Assembly (NCBI GenBank): GCA_026119935.1
Contig: JALRMH010000021.1
Span: 558,001-622,000 of the forward strand
Source of the DNA: Endothia cerciana
Taxonomy: Eukaryota > Ascomycota > Sordariomycetes > Diaporthales > Cryphonectriaceae
Length of the DNA stretch: 64,000 nt
Direction: 5' to 3'
Shown here: piece after piece, positions 11,218 to 21,522 of the stretch
Position numbering within the stretch: the first letter of the stretch is position 1
Layout: each line of letters opens with the position of its first letter
Translations under genes and position numbers: made by a program
Notes under the pieces: model-generated
Told to the model about the DNA's origin: nothing
Database searches by the model: none
The model's input: only the letters and a program-made list of their open reading frames with translations

Positions 11218-12974
11218 CGAACCCGGCCTTCAAGCTGCAACAAGTGGTCCGAATCTCCGGCGGCGGTGGGCTTCACCGCAGATCGAGGGCTTTGGCGCCG
11301 AGGGGGGACGGAGCCGAGGCGGAGTTCCCCGGAAAACGGTTCGTCATGTCCCAGAGGAGAGAGAAAAGGGGTAGCAGAGGCAGATGTGGCTGTGGATCCC
11401 CGGCAGTGTCGTTATCTCCTCAGAGATGACGAGCATGTGAACGCGGGAGGGCGAAGAGAGTTTGCTGATGATTCTGGTCCTCGCTAGGAAAGGTCCACCT
11501 CAACCTCATCGTACGACTTTCAGATGATGAAAAAAGAGAAGCCCAAGACATGTCCTGGGAGGACCTGGAGCCGGGGATAGACAGGATATTAAAGCAGGTG
11601 AAAATCCACGAAACGAGTCACCTTTTCCTTTCGGCCAATGATCACCTAGGGCCGCACCCTGGGGTTGGGGACCAGTGGTCGATGGTACACAGCCAGCCAG
11701 TTAGGTCTGGGGTGGGTGGTGCGGTCCCAACAGCTGGGGAATCGTTCAACCTGAGATGGGGAAGACGGCGAGGATAGGAGGAGAGGAGACGGAGAGAAGG
11801 GAGAGAGACGGCCTAGTAAGTTTTCTTCCCCAGGATTCGTCGTATCCGCTCCACCCAATGGCGACCCGTGATTTCCCCCCCCGCACCAGCACCAGCCACT
11901 AGCGACAGGCGAATCCAGTTGCTGACGTTTTCAAAGCGGTACCAGGTCATCTTCCCCAACACGACAACACTCTACGTCCGTACTGTGTATCTCCTTGCCT
12001 GGCGCGGTGCCAGGTTCCAGGTACACTCTGGTGGGTACGTGGGTACATAGTAAGTGCCCCATAGCCGGGACACAATCACCCCCCCTTCCCCACAACCCCC
12101 GGATAACACGCCTAACCAGTGCTAATCTGTCACGGCAGCTCACTATCCACAGTAAAGTGCACGTGCGAGCTGAACAACGACCAGCCGGGTTGGCTTGTCA
12201 AAACCCCATCCCAAAAGACCAAGGGGGGGGGCCCTTTTCCTCTTGGGTACAGCACTCGAAGTGCGGGGGGGTTTCTTGGCCAGCCGCCTGTGGCTGCCAA
12301 CTGACCCCTCGGTTTGTGGGGCAGATTCCGCGCCTGTCCAATGCTCGAGCCGAATGCACTTATCGTGTGGGGCGGTAACAGCAGGTACACCTTCCAGGGG
12401 TATAGTGCCCCCCCGTGTCGCCTGTACTCTTCGATAGGGGCTATCAGGAGTTATCGCGAGTTATCGTCCCCAAACAAAAAGACACGCTAACTCCCTTCTC
12501 AGGAAAATCAGCGCCCCGAGATATCGTCATGTCGAGCAGGAAGGTTCTAGACCTTGGAGGCGGGTGGGTTTTGGGGGGAGGAATTCTCTCGGTTGGGTCC
12601 TCATCCCGTGATCAGGATATAAAGGCATCATGCTCCTGTCCACGAGGCGCCTCTGGCCCTGGATGCTGTGTTGGTGAGGGTGTGAGAGACACAGACACAG
12701 AAAGAGAGCGTGCTGTGGTGGCCGTTCCGAGGTCCGCAAAAAAAGGGGAGACTCCCTCGCGCTACTCGCTTCCTACGGGCGGTTTACCACCTTTCACGCT
12801 TACACCGCCCGGCATATCGAGATTTCGAGCCAGGTCTGTCAACAGCAGCCATCATCATCACCCCACCATTACCACCACCACCACCACCGCAACAGACCAC
12901 CCCTCCGGCCCCCGTTTGGACTGTCGTTCAGGTCTCGCCGTTGCCATCATCCTTTGTCCTGAGGGGCCGTCAGG
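11218..12974. other. Divergent promoter region (Zn2Cys6 factor / MAL-type permease)
   Basis: About 1.75 kb shared upstream DNA of two divergently transcribed genes. It carries a poly-G tract at about 12222 and CA/CAC repeats near 12855-12890 just before the permease. No additional gene is recognised. Confidence 0.6.
12617..12624 (+). promoter_or_regulatory. Putative TATA box of the MAL-type permease
   Basis: ATATAAAG about 350 bases upstream of the permease ATG. A long leader would be implied. Motif match only. Confidence 0.35.
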
Positions 12975-14751
12975 ATGTCCAAGACTGCGGAGGATGTCGT
13001 CGCCTACGAGGAGCCGGCACCGGTCGCGGGTCCGGAGAAGGATCTCGCCGGCGACGACTACGGCACCAGGACCGACAAGATCCTCGCCTTTGCCAAGTCG
13101 GCCGCCGACAAGGAGCACAAGATGACCCTCATGCAGGGCGTCAGGACCTATCCCAAGGCCGTCCTCTGGAGCATGCTCATCTCGACCTGCATCGTCATGG
13201 AGGGGTACGACGTCTGCCTCATCAACAACTTCTACGCCTTCACCCAGTTCAACAAGAAGTACGGCGCCCGGCTTGACGACGGCACCTACCAGGTCCCCGC
13301 CCCGTGGCAGGCCGGCCTCAGCAACGGCGCCAACGTCGGCGAGCTGATCGGCCTGCTCATCAACGGCTTCGTCTCGGAGCGCTTCGGCTACAGGTGGACC
13401 GTCATCGTGTGCCTCGGCCTCATCGCCTGCTGGACCGCCCTGTTCTTCACCGCGCAGAACGTCCAGACCCTCCTCGCCGCCGAGATCCTGTGCGGCATCC
13501 CGTGGGGCGTCTTCCAGACCCTGACCATCACCTACGCCTCCGAGGTCTGCCCCGTGTCCATGCGCGGCTACCTGACCACCTACGTCAACTTCTGCTGGGG
13601 CCTCGGCCAGGAGATCGGCATCGGCGTCATCATGGGCATGCTCAGGCGCGACGACCAGTGGGCCTACCGCATCCCCTACGCCCTGCAGTGGATATGGCCC
13701 GTGCCCCTCGCCGTCGGCATCTTCTTCGCCCCCGAGTCGCCCTGGTGGCTGGTCCGGAAGGGCCGCACCGAGGACGCCAGGCGCTCCCTGCTGCGCCTGA
13801 CCAGCAGGAGCGAGGAGACGGGCTTCGACGCCGACGAGACGGTCGCCATGATGGTCCACACCACCGCGCTGGAGGAGAAGGCCGCGGGCGGCGCGAGCTA
13901 CCTGGACTGCCTCAAGGGCCACGACCTGCGCCGCACCGAGATCGTCTGCGTGGTCTGGGCCATCCAGAACCTCTCGGGCAACTCCTTCTCCAACTACTCC
14001 ACCTACTTCCTCGAGCAGGCCGGCCTCGGCGAGAGCTCCTCGTACGGCTTCGCCCTCGGCCAGTACGGCATGAACATGGCCGGCGTGTTCGGCGCCTGGT
14101 TCCTCATGACCCTCGGCATCGGCCGCCGGTCCCTGTACCTCTACGGCCTCTGCGGGCTGTGCACAATGCTCTTCGTCCTCGGCTTCCTGGGCCTCGTGCC
14201 CGAGGCACACAAGGGCCAGGCCTCCATCGCCACCGGCGCCATCATGCTCGGCTGGGCCCTGTGCTACCAGCTCACCGTCGGGACCGTGTGCTACTCCCTG
14301 GTCGCCGAGGTCTCGTCCCGCCGCCTGCAGATCAAGACCGTGGTCCTGGGCCGCGTGCTGTACATCATCGTCGGCATCGTCTGCAGCGTCCTCACGCCAT
14401 ACATGCTGAACCCCGGCGCGTGGAACTGGAGCAACTTTGCCGGGTTCTTCTGGGTAGGTTACTACTACTACATGTCCCCCTCCGCTACTGGATGGAAACC
14501 TCGTCGCTGACCATACCCCCCAGGGCGGCATCTGCTTCCTGTGCATCATCTACACCTACTTCCGCGTCCCGGAGCCGACCGGCCGCACCTTCGCGGAGCT
14601 CGACATGCTCTTCGAGCAGGGCGTCTCCGCGCGGAAGTTCGCGGCCGCCAAGGTCGACGCCTTCGGGGGGGGCGTCGCAGGCAGCGTCATGGACAACTAC
14701 AAGCAGGACATCGACGCGAAGCACCTGGAGAGGATGAGCCAGGGGTCATGA
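12975..14751 (+). CDS. MFS alpha-glucoside (MAL-type) permease
   Basis: A 568-residue H+ symporter of the maltose/alpha-glucoside branch of the sugar porter family, in the plasma membrane. Exon 1 is 12975-14453, the intron 14454-14523 (70 nt), and exon 2 14524-14751. Evidence includes MEGYDVCLINNFYAF in TM1, the ERFGYRWT loop, GIPWGVFQTLTITYASEVCP with the following MRGYLT, FAPESPWWLVRKGR before the central loop, and PEPTGRTFAELDMLFEQGV after the last helix, characteristic of Mal11/Mal31-like transporters. A ~60-residue charged N-terminal tail is also typical. It is divergent to the Zn2Cys6 factor, an arrangement common for regulator/permease pairs. Substrate among maltose, sucrose, trehalose or other alpha-glucosides is not decided. 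Confidence 0.92.
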
Positions 14752-15446
14752 GCCAACGATCCACTGCGAGGCACGGCCCTGGAGGGGATTGGGGGGGGGG
14801 GTGGGGGGCCGACAGGACGCATGTTACATACAGTCAGTCTTTCTGCATCGTATGGCGCTATGGGCATATGTCAGCATGAGGTTTACGCATACTACGATAT
14901 GTTTTTGTAGAAATGAAATTATATGTATACCTGACGTCTCGGCTCTTATCGGACCGGGTGACAGTAATGCCCTTGGGGCCTCGCGATCCCCCCCCCCCCC
15001 CTTGAGTCTATCCTGAAGGATACCTTTGGGCCAAAGCTTGCTCCAGGTTGGGGTCTCCGCAGCGCTCCCCCCAGCCCTCCAAGGCCTCGCAGCCGCGTGA
15101 TACCGAGCAGAGACCCACGTTGCCGTTCCCGGTTGCATATCACCGACCAGCCCCAGCTTCTCCGCTACATCCTTCCCCCTTCCAGCTAGATCGCCCCGGT
15201 ATAATGGCACCGACAGCGGGGGGTCCCCATCAGCGTCCCCTCCCGCCACGACGATTCCCCCGTTGGGCGGATGACCAGGTACTCTCTGGGGACCGGATTT
15301 CTGGCGTCGTCACAGGGGAGGGGAGTAGGAGGTAACGTAGTGCTTATCGAGCAAGCGTCGTAGTATCGTCCAATATGTATACACCGGCAAGGTCGTGCGT
15401 GCGCTGCCCGCCTGCATGGAGGCCATGTGCCCGGTCCTCGAAGCCT
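14752..15446. other. Intergenic region, nothing recognised
   Basis: Contains poly-G at about 14790 and poly-C at about 14990, and the upstream region of the secreted-protein gene. No gene is seen. Confidence 0.6.
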
Positions 15447-15453
15447 TATAAAA
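15447..15453 (+). promoter_or_regulatory. TATA box upstream of the secreted-protein gene
   Basis: TATAAAA in a GC-rich setting, 129 bases before the ATG at 15576. Position and match are good for a fungal core promoter. Confidence 0.55.
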
Positions 15454-15575
15454 GGCCGCCGCCCCGGGCACCGCTGGTCCCAAGAACGCGGCCTCACCCA
15501 ATGATATCGGGTGCCCTGCCCTGCACCACCGCCTGTAACGCTGTGACAGCACAGCCTCCCGCCTGCCAGCCCATC

Positions 15576-17735
15576 ATGCGCGTGCTCAGCCAGGCCAGCC
15601 GCGCCCCGGCCCTGATCGCCATCCTGGCATCCGGCGCCGTGGCTCGTCCGGCCATCGCCAAGGCGGCCCTCGGCAACTCGACCGGAACTCTATCTGCAGG
15701 TACGCAGGACAAAGACAGGGCGCATGGATAGCTGTCAACCTTTTTCCTTCTGGGCCCCCCCCCCCCTCCTGCACCACGGTGCGATCCTCTGCTGACGCGG
15801 CCTGCCCGCAAGCCGCACAAAGTCTCTTCGACTACTCCATGCAGGTGCAGGACCTGAGGTTCGACGACTACTACAAGTACATCCTGTACCAGGAGACTGC
15901 CGGGGAGCTGAGCACGAGGTTCACCGCGTGGTACACCGCGGGGCTGTTGTATCGCAACCAGGGCGATGACGTTGAGAATGCAAAGGCCGCGATCGAGAAC
16001 ATGTGAGTGAAAAGAGGTGAACGAGGTGTTTTTTTTTTTTTTTTTTTCCTTTCTTCCTTCTTTCTTACTATTCTTCTTTTCTTCTTTCCTTCTTTTCTTT
16101 TTCTTCTTTTTCTTTTTCTTCATTTGTTTTTATTATTTTATCAAGTCTCTCGGGCCTCACACCTCCATCACGCACAGCCTGCGAACCCAGATGACGGCGG
16201 AATACGACTCGGCTTGGTATGGGGATTACAAAGTCACCCTTGACAACCCTGTGCCGACGGACAACTCTACCTACTGGCCCCCTGAGATATATGTATGTGA
16301 GACGCGCTGCATGGTCCAGCTCTTCCCATACCGGGTACTGATGGCAGTTTCCACCAGACCACATATGATCCCAACTGGAGGGAATTCGTCGGGTAAGCAG
16401 TCTTCGTGTCACTGCGGCGGAGACACACTGCCCTCCCCCCTCCTCCCCCCAGAGGAAAAAAAAAAAAAAAAAAAAATAAGACCCACCCGGGCTGAGTTTC
16501 CATCTAGCACCCAGCTCGTCCAGGTTGTAGAGCTCTATTCGGACCTCCTCGGCGACGACCTGGTGAGCCGCATCGAAGACGCCCTCGAGGCGGCCGCGGT
16601 AGGCGAGATCCGCCGCAACGGCAGCTACCCGGCCGGCGACAACCTCATCCTCGGGTACTCCAACCCGGCCCTGATGCGCTGCCTGACGGTCGGCTGGATC
16701 GGCGCCCGCCGGGGCAACCCGGCCTTCGTCGACTTCGCCAACGAGCAGGGGAGCCTGCTCCTGGAGCTCTTCAGGGCGAACGGCTCCGACACGCTCAGCG
16801 AGTACAACGCGCCCACCTACTACGGTATGGACGTCTGGGCCCTGGCGGCGAACATCGCCTACGGGCCCGGGAACGCCACCATGACGACCAACGCGCGCTA
16901 CATCCTCACCGAGCTGTGGAGGGACGTCGCGGACCACTACAACCCCTACCTGTGCAACATGGCAGGGCCCTACGACCGCGCCTACACCCGCGACATGACG
17001 ATGCACTCGGCGGCCCTCTCCCTCTGGTGGTGGGGGCTCTTCGGCCGCGAGTACGGCGGCCAGCCGCCCCTCGGCGACCCCGACCTCCTCTACGACGTCG
17101 CGCAGGGCGCGGCGCTCGCCCAGGTCATGGACACGGTGGCGGGGTGCATCTCGGACGACACGGCGGCGGCGCTCAAGGCCACGGGCCGCTGGGCCGGCTC
17201 GCGGTCCCTGAACAAGACGATCCGGGAGTCCCTCGACACGGGCGTGCTGCGCGTCGCCACGTCGTGGGTCTCGGCCGAGGTCATGATCGGCGGGGTGTCG
17301 CTCGCCGAGACGGCCAACCGCGGGGCCCAGTTCGTCCCGGCCATCGTGCACTGGGCGTCGGACCCGGACAGGACGCCGACCCCCTACGTGGGCTTCTTCT
17401 CACTGTACCCCTCGGCCTCGACCATAGACGCCGTGGCGGGGCCGAACACGCTGGTGGTGTCGTACCCCAACGCCACGCAGGACGGGACGGGCATCTTCAC
17501 GTTCGCCGTGAGCGGGATCCCGCCCGGCTGGACGCTGGCCGGGCGGACGGTCACGGGGCTAGAGGACCTCCCCTGCCTGAGCGTCAACGTGTCAGCGCCG
17601 GGACTAGACAAGCTGCCCGTCACGGCCTCGACCTCGACGTTGGAGGATCACTACTACTACAACGTCTCATATGTTGTCCCCACAGGTTTCGAGGGCGTGC
17701 CCACCGTCAGCCTGGAGATGCAATATACCTGTTGA
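15576..17735 (+). CDS. Secreted fungal protein, possibly a six-hairpin (alpha/alpha)-barrel hydrolase
   Basis: A predicted 563-residue secreted protein of unknown activity. Exons are 15576-15699, 15813-16002, 16178-16292, 16358-16392 and 16508-17735, all frame-consistent; several introns hold long poly-T or poly-A tracts. The N-terminus has a signal-peptide-like stretch (PALIAILASGAVARP). The middle is helix-rich with repeated Trp/Tyr/Asp segments such as EYNAPTYYGMDVWALA, CNMAGPYDRAYTRDM and LSLWWWGLFGREYGG, which suggest an (alpha/alpha)6-toroid fold. The last 150 residues look beta-rich. Several N-glycosylation sequons are visible (NGS, NAT, NKT, NVS). I recall similar ascomycete proteins without an assigned reaction. 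Glycoside hydrolase activity is inference from fold-like features only. Confidence 0.75.
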
Positions 17736-17855
17736 GGCTCTTGTCGGCCCAGAGAGAGGGGGAGGGGGGTGGTGCATCCCGAGGAGCTTAATATTACATC
17801 GTGCCCAGCACAAATAATGCCAACGTCTCTCTTCTCTAAAGCTGCACTACGACGA

Positions 17856-18511
17856 CTAGGCCTTGTTCTTCTTCTTTCCCTTACCCTTCTTTCCCTTTCC
17901 GGCGGGCTCGCGGGCCTTGAGGTCCTCAACATCGCGCGCGGCCGCCTGGGCAGAGCCCCTGTTCGCCTTCTTCCCCTTGCCCTTCTTCATGCCGGACGGC
18001 TCACGGGTCTCGAGATCAGCATCATCCTCGTCGGCGTCCTCGTCCTCAGCATCGCGGGCCTCAGCCTAGGGTCTTCTTGCCCTTCTTGCCCGTCTTGCCC
18101 TGGTAGTGGGGCTCTCGGGTCTCCAGCCCGAGATCACGGGCCTTCGAGGTCCTCGGCACCACGTGCTGCGGCCCGGGCTTTTGTTGGCCTTCTTGCCCTT
18201 GCCCTTCTTGCCAGCAGGCTCGCATGTCAGCTATGGAGCGCAGCCATATCAAAGAAAAAGAAGGGTGCGTCCTCAACGGCAGCCTCAACAGGCATGGGCG
18301 AGGCAAAGACAGCTGGGACGGCGGCGAGGGCCACCAGGGCGCTCTATGTTCCCATCAGCAGGTATTCTCCTCCGTCGATGAAGGGGATGTGACTGTGTGG
18401 ACATACTGAGCGCGCGACAAGCGCGGAGCTGCCGACATGCTGAGGACCAGCAGCTGCGCTGGCAGCCGCCAAGCTGGCCACGAGGACCTGTACGAGGTTG
18501 GAGGAATGCAT
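17856..18511 (-). pseudogene. Decayed secreted lysine/glycine-repeat protein
   Basis: On the minus strand, leader-like peptides are followed by about four imperfect repeats of around 30 residues with the core REPxGKKGKGKKAN and a spacer AAARxxEDL. They cannot be read in one frame: EPAGKKGKGKKANK, then RAAARGAEDLE, then ARDLGLETREP, then AEARDAEDEDADEDDADLETREPSGMKKGKGKK to the stop at 17858-17856 each lie in frames shifted by one or two bases. Two leader segments are possible: MHSSNLVQVLVASLAAAS from 18511, and SALVALAAVPAVFASPMPVE, whose frame has a TAG just upstream. A GTATGT..ATAG intron could join them. Several indels plus the stops make a relic more likely than a multi-intron gene, but sequencing indels cannot be excluded. 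Confidence 0.55.
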
Positions 18512-20620
18512 CTTGCAGATAGGAATGGGACTGGTAAGATGCTGCCGGCAGCAACACAAAAATAAGTATTAGATGATTAGGATGAAGATGAGGTCGACAC
18601 CAGGTCTTCGGAGTAGATGAATTAAAGAATTACGGCACCTCTTCCTTTGCATGAACCTGCTGCTACTCAGAAAAGAAGCCCTGACCGCCAACAGCCTCGG
18701 CAAGACCTGAGGGCCGTGGTTATATACAAGAGGCTGTCGACACGGAATTGATCCCATTCTTAGTAATGTTCACAGGGCCATCTGCTGCTCGTGCCTTCTG
18801 GTCACGCCAGCAGCTGTCGACGAACTTGACCCTGTCTCACCGTCGTCTGCCTATATCGACCGGGTCCTTGGACGGATGGCTGAGTCGACGTCGTCATGCC
18901 TGGCGACTCCGAGAAGCAGCAGCCGTGAGCGGTCGGATGGCCTCCTCGACTACTACACCAGGCCCAAACCGTTCGATCCTAGGCTACTTTTGGAGGATGC
19001 GACGCGATGGGCGGCGCTCCCTCCCGCGTGGGGATCCCTCGAGGCCGACCTTCGGCCGATGTTTCAGCCTTGGCGTCCCCTTCAGTCGGGGTTTTGGGGT
19101 CTTGGAATTGATGTTTGAAAGTTGAGAAGCTTCTCCTGCTGCTACTGATGTAATTAAGCCCAGACCACTGACTAGTCTGCCTCCCTGTGGGCCGGGCTGC
19201 CCGGGGCTGACAGCCTCACGGCCAGCCATGATGGGTTAATCTTTGGATCTGCTATCATGTTTCGTAGAGTGTTGTAACGGCTAGCAGTGAGCACTCGGTG
19301 GGCACGGATACTCGGGCTAAGCAGGCTCATCCCAAAATTCGCCTACTCTCAACATAAGTCTGCGTGGCAGGGGGTCTCACGACACCTGCATCTGATTCTG
19401 GGCGGCGATGTGACGAGATAAACTCGGTGTCCGAGCGGACATCCGGGTCATTTGACTGGGGAAAACCGCTCTGGGTGCTTTTTTGGTCATGGATCGCATA
19501 AAGGTGAAATCGGCAAGGGGGATGAGTGTCACAGCAAGTATAGTAGCACCCATGGAGACCAGCTTGTTGAAGGCCACGAGCAAAGAAACGAAGTATAGGA
19601 CGAGAAGCCCAAATGCAACTCTCAAAGTTCAACGTCCTCGTAGACGATGAGGCCATCGATTGTCGATCGTGGGGTGGGTGGTACTAGCCCCGAGAGGTGT
19701 GCTTGTGCTGTTTCTCAACGAAAATGAATGTTTCCCCACTGCCTGGTTCCACGATATGAACGGCCTCCGCGACTGAAGCTGCCTGTCAGAGCTCCTTAGG
19801 GGGGGTGATATCGCCTTCCAGATCGTCCATAATAGCTCAACGACTGGCTTCCTGAAATTAATACCATACGGACCCAGACTATTCACCCACAAGAACTCAT
19901 TGCCCCTACCGTCGACGGGGGCATAGCTCCCATCTGTTCTGTTCTACCTTGAGTTGCGAGCCGGACGACCAATCCCCACCCTACCAAGCTCGGGAAATAA
20001 TTTGGGCTTTAACCGATCAATATACCCATGGCTGTGGCTGATCAGCAACGTAACCACTACTGGAGGATGGAAAACAACCTTAAGAGCGTCGCAGCTGCAA
20101 TCCCCAAGGCACAGGTGGCTGCCGACCAAAAAAAATAAGCGGGGATTTAGTGTGAAGCACATTTGGCGGCTCGCTCGCAGTCTAAAGCTTCGAGAAATTC
20201 CGGGGCCGGTATGGAATCATAAATTCTGATGTGAATGGCGCAAGTCCCAAGGACCCAGCAATGATCTCAATTATGATGATATCGTCATGGGCGTTATCAA
20301 GTTGGAAAGGCGATGACGGATGCTTCTAAACAAAGTGAACCCGAGCGACGCTCTCTATATAGGCATCGCGTTCAGAATCCCGGCTCGAAGCCCGAAGTAA
20401 TTATATATTTGCGGAACACATGGCATAACCTAGGACGGTCCCGCAACTGACTGCCCATGGGGTCGTTACGTCCATGACAGCTGGGACACTCAGCTCGATT
20501 TTTGATTGTAGTGTTGGTCTTGAGGCCTTCATGATACTAATGCTCGACGGGCTTTCTTGGTCGCTCGAGTGTCCCAGGGGAAAGACCAACCCTTGTCTTG
20601 CAGAAATACTCGTGGACCTG
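18512..20620. other. Gene-poor spacer
   Basis: About 2.1 kb, lower in GC than the flanking genes. An 80-codon ORF at 18876-19118 has protein-like composition (YYTRPKPFDPRLLLED) but no recognisable family; other ORFs are short. No supportable gene. Confidence 0.5.
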
Positions 20621-20803
20621 CGGTGCCTCTAGAGCGCAGGTGCCGCGGGGCACCATCGCCATAGCATAAAAGAGTGATTGCGGACATCCCGACTCCAGCA
20701 GAACGAGGCTCCGTTGTCGGGATTCTGCTGGGCTTTACCAGCTCTACGCCTTACCTAAGGTCCCTGAATGGAGGCGTCCTGGCCCAGCAGCTGTCATGGC
20801 GAC
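20621..20803 (+). pseudogene. Fragment of an MFS multidrug-type transporter
   Basis: About 60 codons match the TM4-TM5 region of DHA1 drug:H+ antiporters. The read-out is RCL, a TAG at 20630-20632, SAGAAG, a frame change giving TIAIA, then another shift to VIADIPTPAERGSVVGILLGF and GGVLAQQLSWR. The family pattern is RxLQSAGSA-x-GVIADI-PAERG-x-GGVLAQxLSWR. The TAG sits where family members have Gln, as a C-to-T (RIP-like) change would produce, and there are small indels. No start, no remaining helices and no intact downstream frame are found, so it is non-functional. Confidence 0.7.
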
Positions 20804-21186
20804 AACCAACTTCACTAACCCGCCATACCCGACGGATCAGGTTGGTCGCTCAGTTATAGCGTCGACCCAGATACTCATATTAACACTTCAAGGTTCCTCG
20901 ACCGCGTTCTTCAGGGATCAGTCTTACAAGGTATGTTCAGTACTATCCGGGTATCTCTCAAGCTCTCCTGCTGAGACATCATAGGGTCGGATCTAATTTT
21001 TTATGCAACTTCGGACGCAATACAAGCTTTATTTGGGCCATACAAAATCCTCCGCGGCCATCCGGCAGACAATGCTGTCGTACTCAGCCAAGGTATCACA
21101 GGTACACAGCAGACTGGACTCGAGTTAATAATCAATCACATAGCGACCGGTATGACAAACTAGTACGTCAAACTAGCGGCTGTCTA

Positions 21187-21522
21187 ATGAGTGAAGCTAC
21201 TAACCAGTGGCACAATGTTCTACCAGGAGGCTGTGGTCCAGGTGCGATGGCGGGGGATGAGGCGCATGTAGTGTTCATCGTGCTTTATCTATTCTTGCTC
21301 GCGTCCACCATAATCGCTACACACCTAAGCGCCCTAAGGAGCCATGCGTGGAAATCGTCTATCACGGCCGTTCTTCATACGTTAGACCCCAGTCTAGAAC
21401 AAGAGGCCAAGGGAATATCGACGGAATCTGAAACGGCGTCTTTCGATCGGGAGCTACTCGTGCGTTTATGTAATGTAGAGGACGAGGGATGGCGGCTCCT
21501 GGCTCATGATGTCAAGCAGTGA
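21187..21522 (+). CDS. Doubtful small ORF with one membrane segment
   Basis: An open frame of 111 codons in the gene-poor region, with one strongly hydrophobic stretch (VVFIVLYLFLLASTIIATHLSAL), a preceding Gly/Asn-rich part and a charged C-terminus. I recognise no family. Because it lies next to an inactivated transporter fragment it may be part of the same decayed DNA. Low confidence as a real gene. Confidence 0.2.
   Translation: MSEATNQWHNVLPGGCGPGAMAGDEAHVVFIVLYLFLLASTIIATHLSALRSHAWKSSITAVLHTLDPSLEQEAKGISTESETASFDRELLVRLCNVEDEGWRLLAHDVKQ

Noticed and set aside
12858..14549. 563-codon minus-strand ORF opposite the MAL-type permease
   Set aside because: Shadow with biased Asp/Val/Ala composition; no family resemblance.
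16068..17351. 427-codon minus-strand ORF opposite the secreted protein
   Set aside because: Crosses intronic poly-T/poly-A tracts and has no recognisable features.
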